Assembly: GCA_037893225.1 (NCBI GenBank)
Contig: JAZGUH010000056.1
Coordinates: forward strand, 620,001-684,000
Source of the DNA: Hippasteria phrygiana
Taxonomy: Eukaryota; Echinodermata; Asteroidea; Valvatida; Goniasteridae
Length of the DNA stretch: 64,000 bases
Direction: 5' to 3'
Part shown: positions 62,269 to 64,000 of the stretch, in pieces
Position numbering within the stretch: position 1 is the first letter of the stretch
Layout: the number at the start of each line of letters is the position of its first letter
Made by a program: the position numbers and the translations under genes
Notes under the pieces: generated by a model
The model's database searches: none
What the model was told of the DNA's origin: nothing
The model's input: the letters and a program-made list of their open reading frames with translations, nothing else

Positions 62269-64000
62269 CGTACATTGTACACTGCTGCTTGAAACTTCAT
62301 TAACCCCTCCCTCTCTCGGTGCCAAAATGGAGCCAATACCCTGCCTATCAAAACCGATCGAGTTTCAGGTTGAAACACACAAGCTGTTGGAGAGGAAGGG
62401 CTTAGGTTTTTTGATAGGTTATGATAGTTACAATAGTAGGAGGGTTAATAATTTTTATCCCTAACCCCCTAGGCATTTTTACTAGGAAGTGTCCCAAACT
62501 TGTCAAAATCCAACACTATATGCCTACATGTACATGTATGTATGGCACATTCTTTGCACAAATTGGGGCATCATAGCTCCAAGTAAAGTAATGGTGCCAA
62601 GGCGCTAGAGTCCTGAACCCATCAAAATTCAACACAACCTGCTGTTGGAGTTTGTAAGGCTTGGGGTTACGCTGTAGGCGCCTTGAAGTACATGTAGGAT
62701 GTATCCTCAATCCTTCAAATCCTCCAATATCCTCCCCATAAAAAATGTATTCTTCCTCAGTCCATGATTTTCAAAAATTTCTTGCTTAAATGTTCAAATG
62801 AAGTGTAAATTTGCCACCGAGTATCATACATGTATTGTGTGAAGTCGACGGTAACTTGTAAATCAAACATGATTTCAAAATGTACAAATGTACACACAAT
62901 TTGTTTCTTGCAAATAGCTCTTCAGCCTTAATTAATCATCCAATATCAACAGAGACAATCAGGATGTGACCTCAATCCTCCAAAATTGACCACCATTTCA
63001 GAATCCATACAGCCTCAATCCTCACGATTAGGGGGTAGCCTTGGTATCTCCTTGACAACAGGAAGTTAGAATGGCCTGATTGAGCTGCAAATTGGCATAA
63101 TCGTTGCTTAATAGTTATTCTGATACCACAGAAAAAAATCAAAGATTGGGAAACTCAAAGTGTCTTTATCTGAGCTGTAAAGTTGAGCTTAAAATCCCGG
63201 ACAGAATCGACGCACGCTTTGTTTGGGTTTTGGCTTCTGCTGCGCAGGCGCAAGTAACCAGCTGACCGAAGTGGACCAATCACGCAACGTTTACGGGAGG
63301 TGTGTCCCCCTGTCTAGCAGCAAAGGAAAAAGTTATGTACACATCTAAAAGTGTCTGTCATTGGTTTATTTGTGGAAATGTCGGTCAGATGAAGAGTTTA
63401 GATCACAAGCTTTAAATTGATACCAAGTTTGTTACGATTGCATTCAAAATGGCGATGTACACGAATTGAAAAATAACGAATCTTATGAAGAAAACTAAAC
63501 ACAAATTCCCTTAATTATCAGTGAGTTACATGTACCTTACTAAATTCCCTTTTTTTACATTTTATTGTACTCAAAATTAACAAACGAAAACACAGTATGA
63601 TTCTTTTTTACATAAACTAGCATTTTAGGCAATTAAACAAAAATCGAAAGACCCTCATTTCAGAACAATGGGTCAGATGAATAAAGTAGTATTTGCTTTT
63701 ACTTCACAGTTTGTAGACTTTACTACCACCATTTGAATAAAAAGAAGTCAAAGTATTCACTAGGAAGTTTTTGCTAATGCTAAAAGTACTTAATTTTAAA
63801 AGCATTTACTTTTCTTTTTGGCATCTGCATGTACTTAACTGCATGTGAATAAAAGGGAGGCCGAAGTACTACAAATTGCAAGTAACTTCTGGTCATTTTT
63901 CAAGGTACTTGTAGCTCCAGAGCTACCTTGAAGATAGAGATGTAAAGACTTAGTGGGAGAAATGGCAGCGTTTATGAACATTCCTCGCAGGAGAAAGATT
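62269..64000. other. Intron sequence; diverged MITE E pieces, no exon seen
   Basis: At about 62458-62715 CCCTAACCCCCTAGGC, AATCCAACACT and CCTCAATCCTTCAAATCCTC, and at about 62965-63050 CCTCAATCCTCCAAAATTG and GATTAGGGGG, are diverged members of family E. No further RhoGAP exon found to the window end. Confidence 0.45.

Noticed and set aside
62007..62378. Frames with repeated MYVC or YIHT
   Set aside because: Translations of the (TATG)n microsatellite.

Overview
The window is animal nuclear DNA. It has exons with GT/AG boundaries, two clear vertebrate-like gene families spread over long introns, and dense non-LTR retrotransposons and MITEs. The host genes (a GD3-synthase/polysialyltransferase-type ST8Sia and a BAR-domain RhoGAP of the ARHGAP17/44 type) and the abundant ACATGTAC and TAGGCCTA words suggest a marine invertebrate deuterostome (echinoderm, hemichordate or cephalochordate). 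I cannot fix the species.

Host genes. (1) Five consecutive + strand exons of an alpha-2,8-sialyltransferase-like gene lie at 7795-7926, 10515-10665, 13799-13914, 15144-15233 and 15958-16202. Their phases join cleanly (2,2 / 2,0 / 0,2 / 2,2 / 2,1) and they encode the stem, sialylmotif L and the run-up to motif S. The membrane-anchor exon and the last exon (motifs S, III and VS) were not found. (2) The first three coding exons of an ARHGAP17/ARHGAP44-like gene lie at 44534-44589, 54701-54740 and 58837-58938 (+). They encode the start of the BAR domain, and the gene continues beyond the window.

Everything else is mobile or repetitive. 0-7 kb: a terminal-inverted-repeat element carrying a RecQ-like helicase fragment, a DIRS-like relic, hAT-type MITEs with exact 8-bp target duplications, and an 850-bp hAT-like element built from GAGACC arrays. 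17-22.5 kb: a 793-codon LINE, and a 1.9-kb element with 12-bp tandem repeats. 24-26.4 kb: nested MITEs, a tRNA-like SINE piece and a Harbinger-like MITE. 27.3-36.1 kb: a nest of five elements. An outer inverted-repeat element with ~155-bp tandem units holds a broken restriction-like-endonuclease (R2/NeSL/Utopia-type) LINE that starts in U2 snRNA-like sequence. One of its arms is split by MITE A, which holds a Harbinger-like element, which holds a LINE with an intact 782-codon ORF. 36-44 kb: a THAP-domain relic, an A-rich inverted-repeat element, a G-rich tract, a split SINE and a 16-bp satellite present in both orientations. 44.5-64 kb (ARHGAP introns): TTAA-flanked MITEs with CCCTAAC ends, a Merlin/ISXO2-like transposase relic split by nested hAT-like elements, and a decayed LINE.

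Most long open frames in the satellites (20.9-21.6 kb, 39.7-40.9 kb, 62.2 kb) are repeat artefacts. I found no CRISPR array, operon or prokaryotic signal. The strongest candidates for something new are the U2-anchored LINE with its nest, two different elements inserted at the same TAA inside MITE A, and satellite-armed inverted-repeat transposons.
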